NCBI GenBank assembly: GCA_007128495.1
Contig: SKXH01000151.1
Span: forward strand, 1 to 6,119
Direction of reading: 5' to 3'
DNA length: 6,119 bases
Origin: Bacteroidota bacterium
Lineage (GTDB): Bacteria; Bacteroidota; Ignavibacteria; T3Sed10-11
The translations under genes and the position numbers were made by a program. The notes below the pieces were generated by a model. The model had not been told where the DNA came from. It was given only the letters and a program-made list of their open reading frames with translations, and did no database searches. Each line of letters begins with the position of its first letter. The first letter of the stretch is position 1. Shown here piece after piece: positions 6,028 through 6,119 of this stretch.

Positions 6028-6119
6028 ATGTCAACTCCGTTGATGAAACAATATCAAAAGATAAAGGCACGCTATCCCGAAACGGTTTTACTGTTCCGGC
6101 TGGGCGACTTCTACGAGAC
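6028..6119 (+). CDS. mutS: DNA mismatch repair protein MutS, N-terminal fragment (cut by window end)
   Basis: Thirty codons are present before the window ends mid-codon. The protein starts MSTPLMKQYQKIKARYPET and continues to VLLFRLGDFYE. This matches the start of MutS domain I, where TPMMQQY and FRMGDFYE are near-invariant. F28 and E30 correspond to the Phe-x-Glu pair (F36 and E38 in E. coli) that stacks on and contacts the mismatched base, so the DNA-reading motif is intact and this looks like a MutS1-type protein rather than MutS2. MutS recognises mismatches and recruits MutL. The ATG is preceded by purine-rich AAGAGCAGGGA (6016-6026) and lies 10 nt after the preceding stop, which suggests co-transcription. 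The rest of the gene is outside the window. Confidence 0.95.
   Translation, partial: MSTPLMKQYQKIKARYPETVLLFRLGDFYE

Noticed and set aside
1..6119. Mobile element, CRISPR, toxin-antitoxin or defence system
   Set aside because: I found no transposase, integrase, regularly spaced direct repeats or recognisable defence domains. The genes are housekeeping or small conserved membrane proteins.

Overview
The window reads as ordinary bacterial chromosome from a member of the FCB group, most likely the Bacteroidota / Chlorobiota / Ignavibacteriota side or a related uncultured lineage. This is inferred from the style of the ClpC protein, from a Bacteroidota-type ureohydrolase, and from moderate GC. 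Shine-Dalgarno sites are present at most but not all genes. The placement is a family-resemblance judgement, not a phylogenetic result. No mobile element, CRISPR array, tRNA or rRNA is visible.

Layout. (1) Positions 1-246 are the leader of clpC, with a near-consensus sigma-70-type promoter at 101-129 and about 110 nt of untranslated leader. (2) 247-2835 (+) is a complete ClpC-type AAA+ unfoldase with an IGF loop for ClpP docking. (3) 2856-2890 is a strong hairpin between convergent genes, probably the clpC terminator; its arms are themselves palindromic. (4) 2899-3929 (-) is a two-gene membrane-protein operon joined by a 4-bp ATGA overlap: a DUF2085-like Cys-rich protein, then a small NCxCC membrane protein of unknown function. 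(5) 3930-4068 is a divergent control region with two back-to-back promoters. (6) 4069-6119 (+) is a tightly packed run: agmatinase-like ureohydrolase, GNAT acetyltransferase, small membrane protein, and the 5' end of mutS, cut by the window edge.

How the genes relate. ClpC works in protein quality control with ClpP, which is not in the window. The ureohydrolase probably makes putrescine from agmatine. The adjacent GNAT could act on a polyamine or another amine, but nothing in the sequence fixes its substrate. mutS at the end of the run belongs to mismatch repair and is probably co-transcribed only for positional reasons.

The most notable points are a GNAT gene whose only well-placed start codon is ATC, the corrected starts of two genes, a nested palindrome terminator, and a 13-codon ORF that bridges two genes by overlapping stop and start codons. 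No convincing new multi-gene system is visible. The two least understood proteins are the small membrane proteins at 2899-3435 and 5511-6017.
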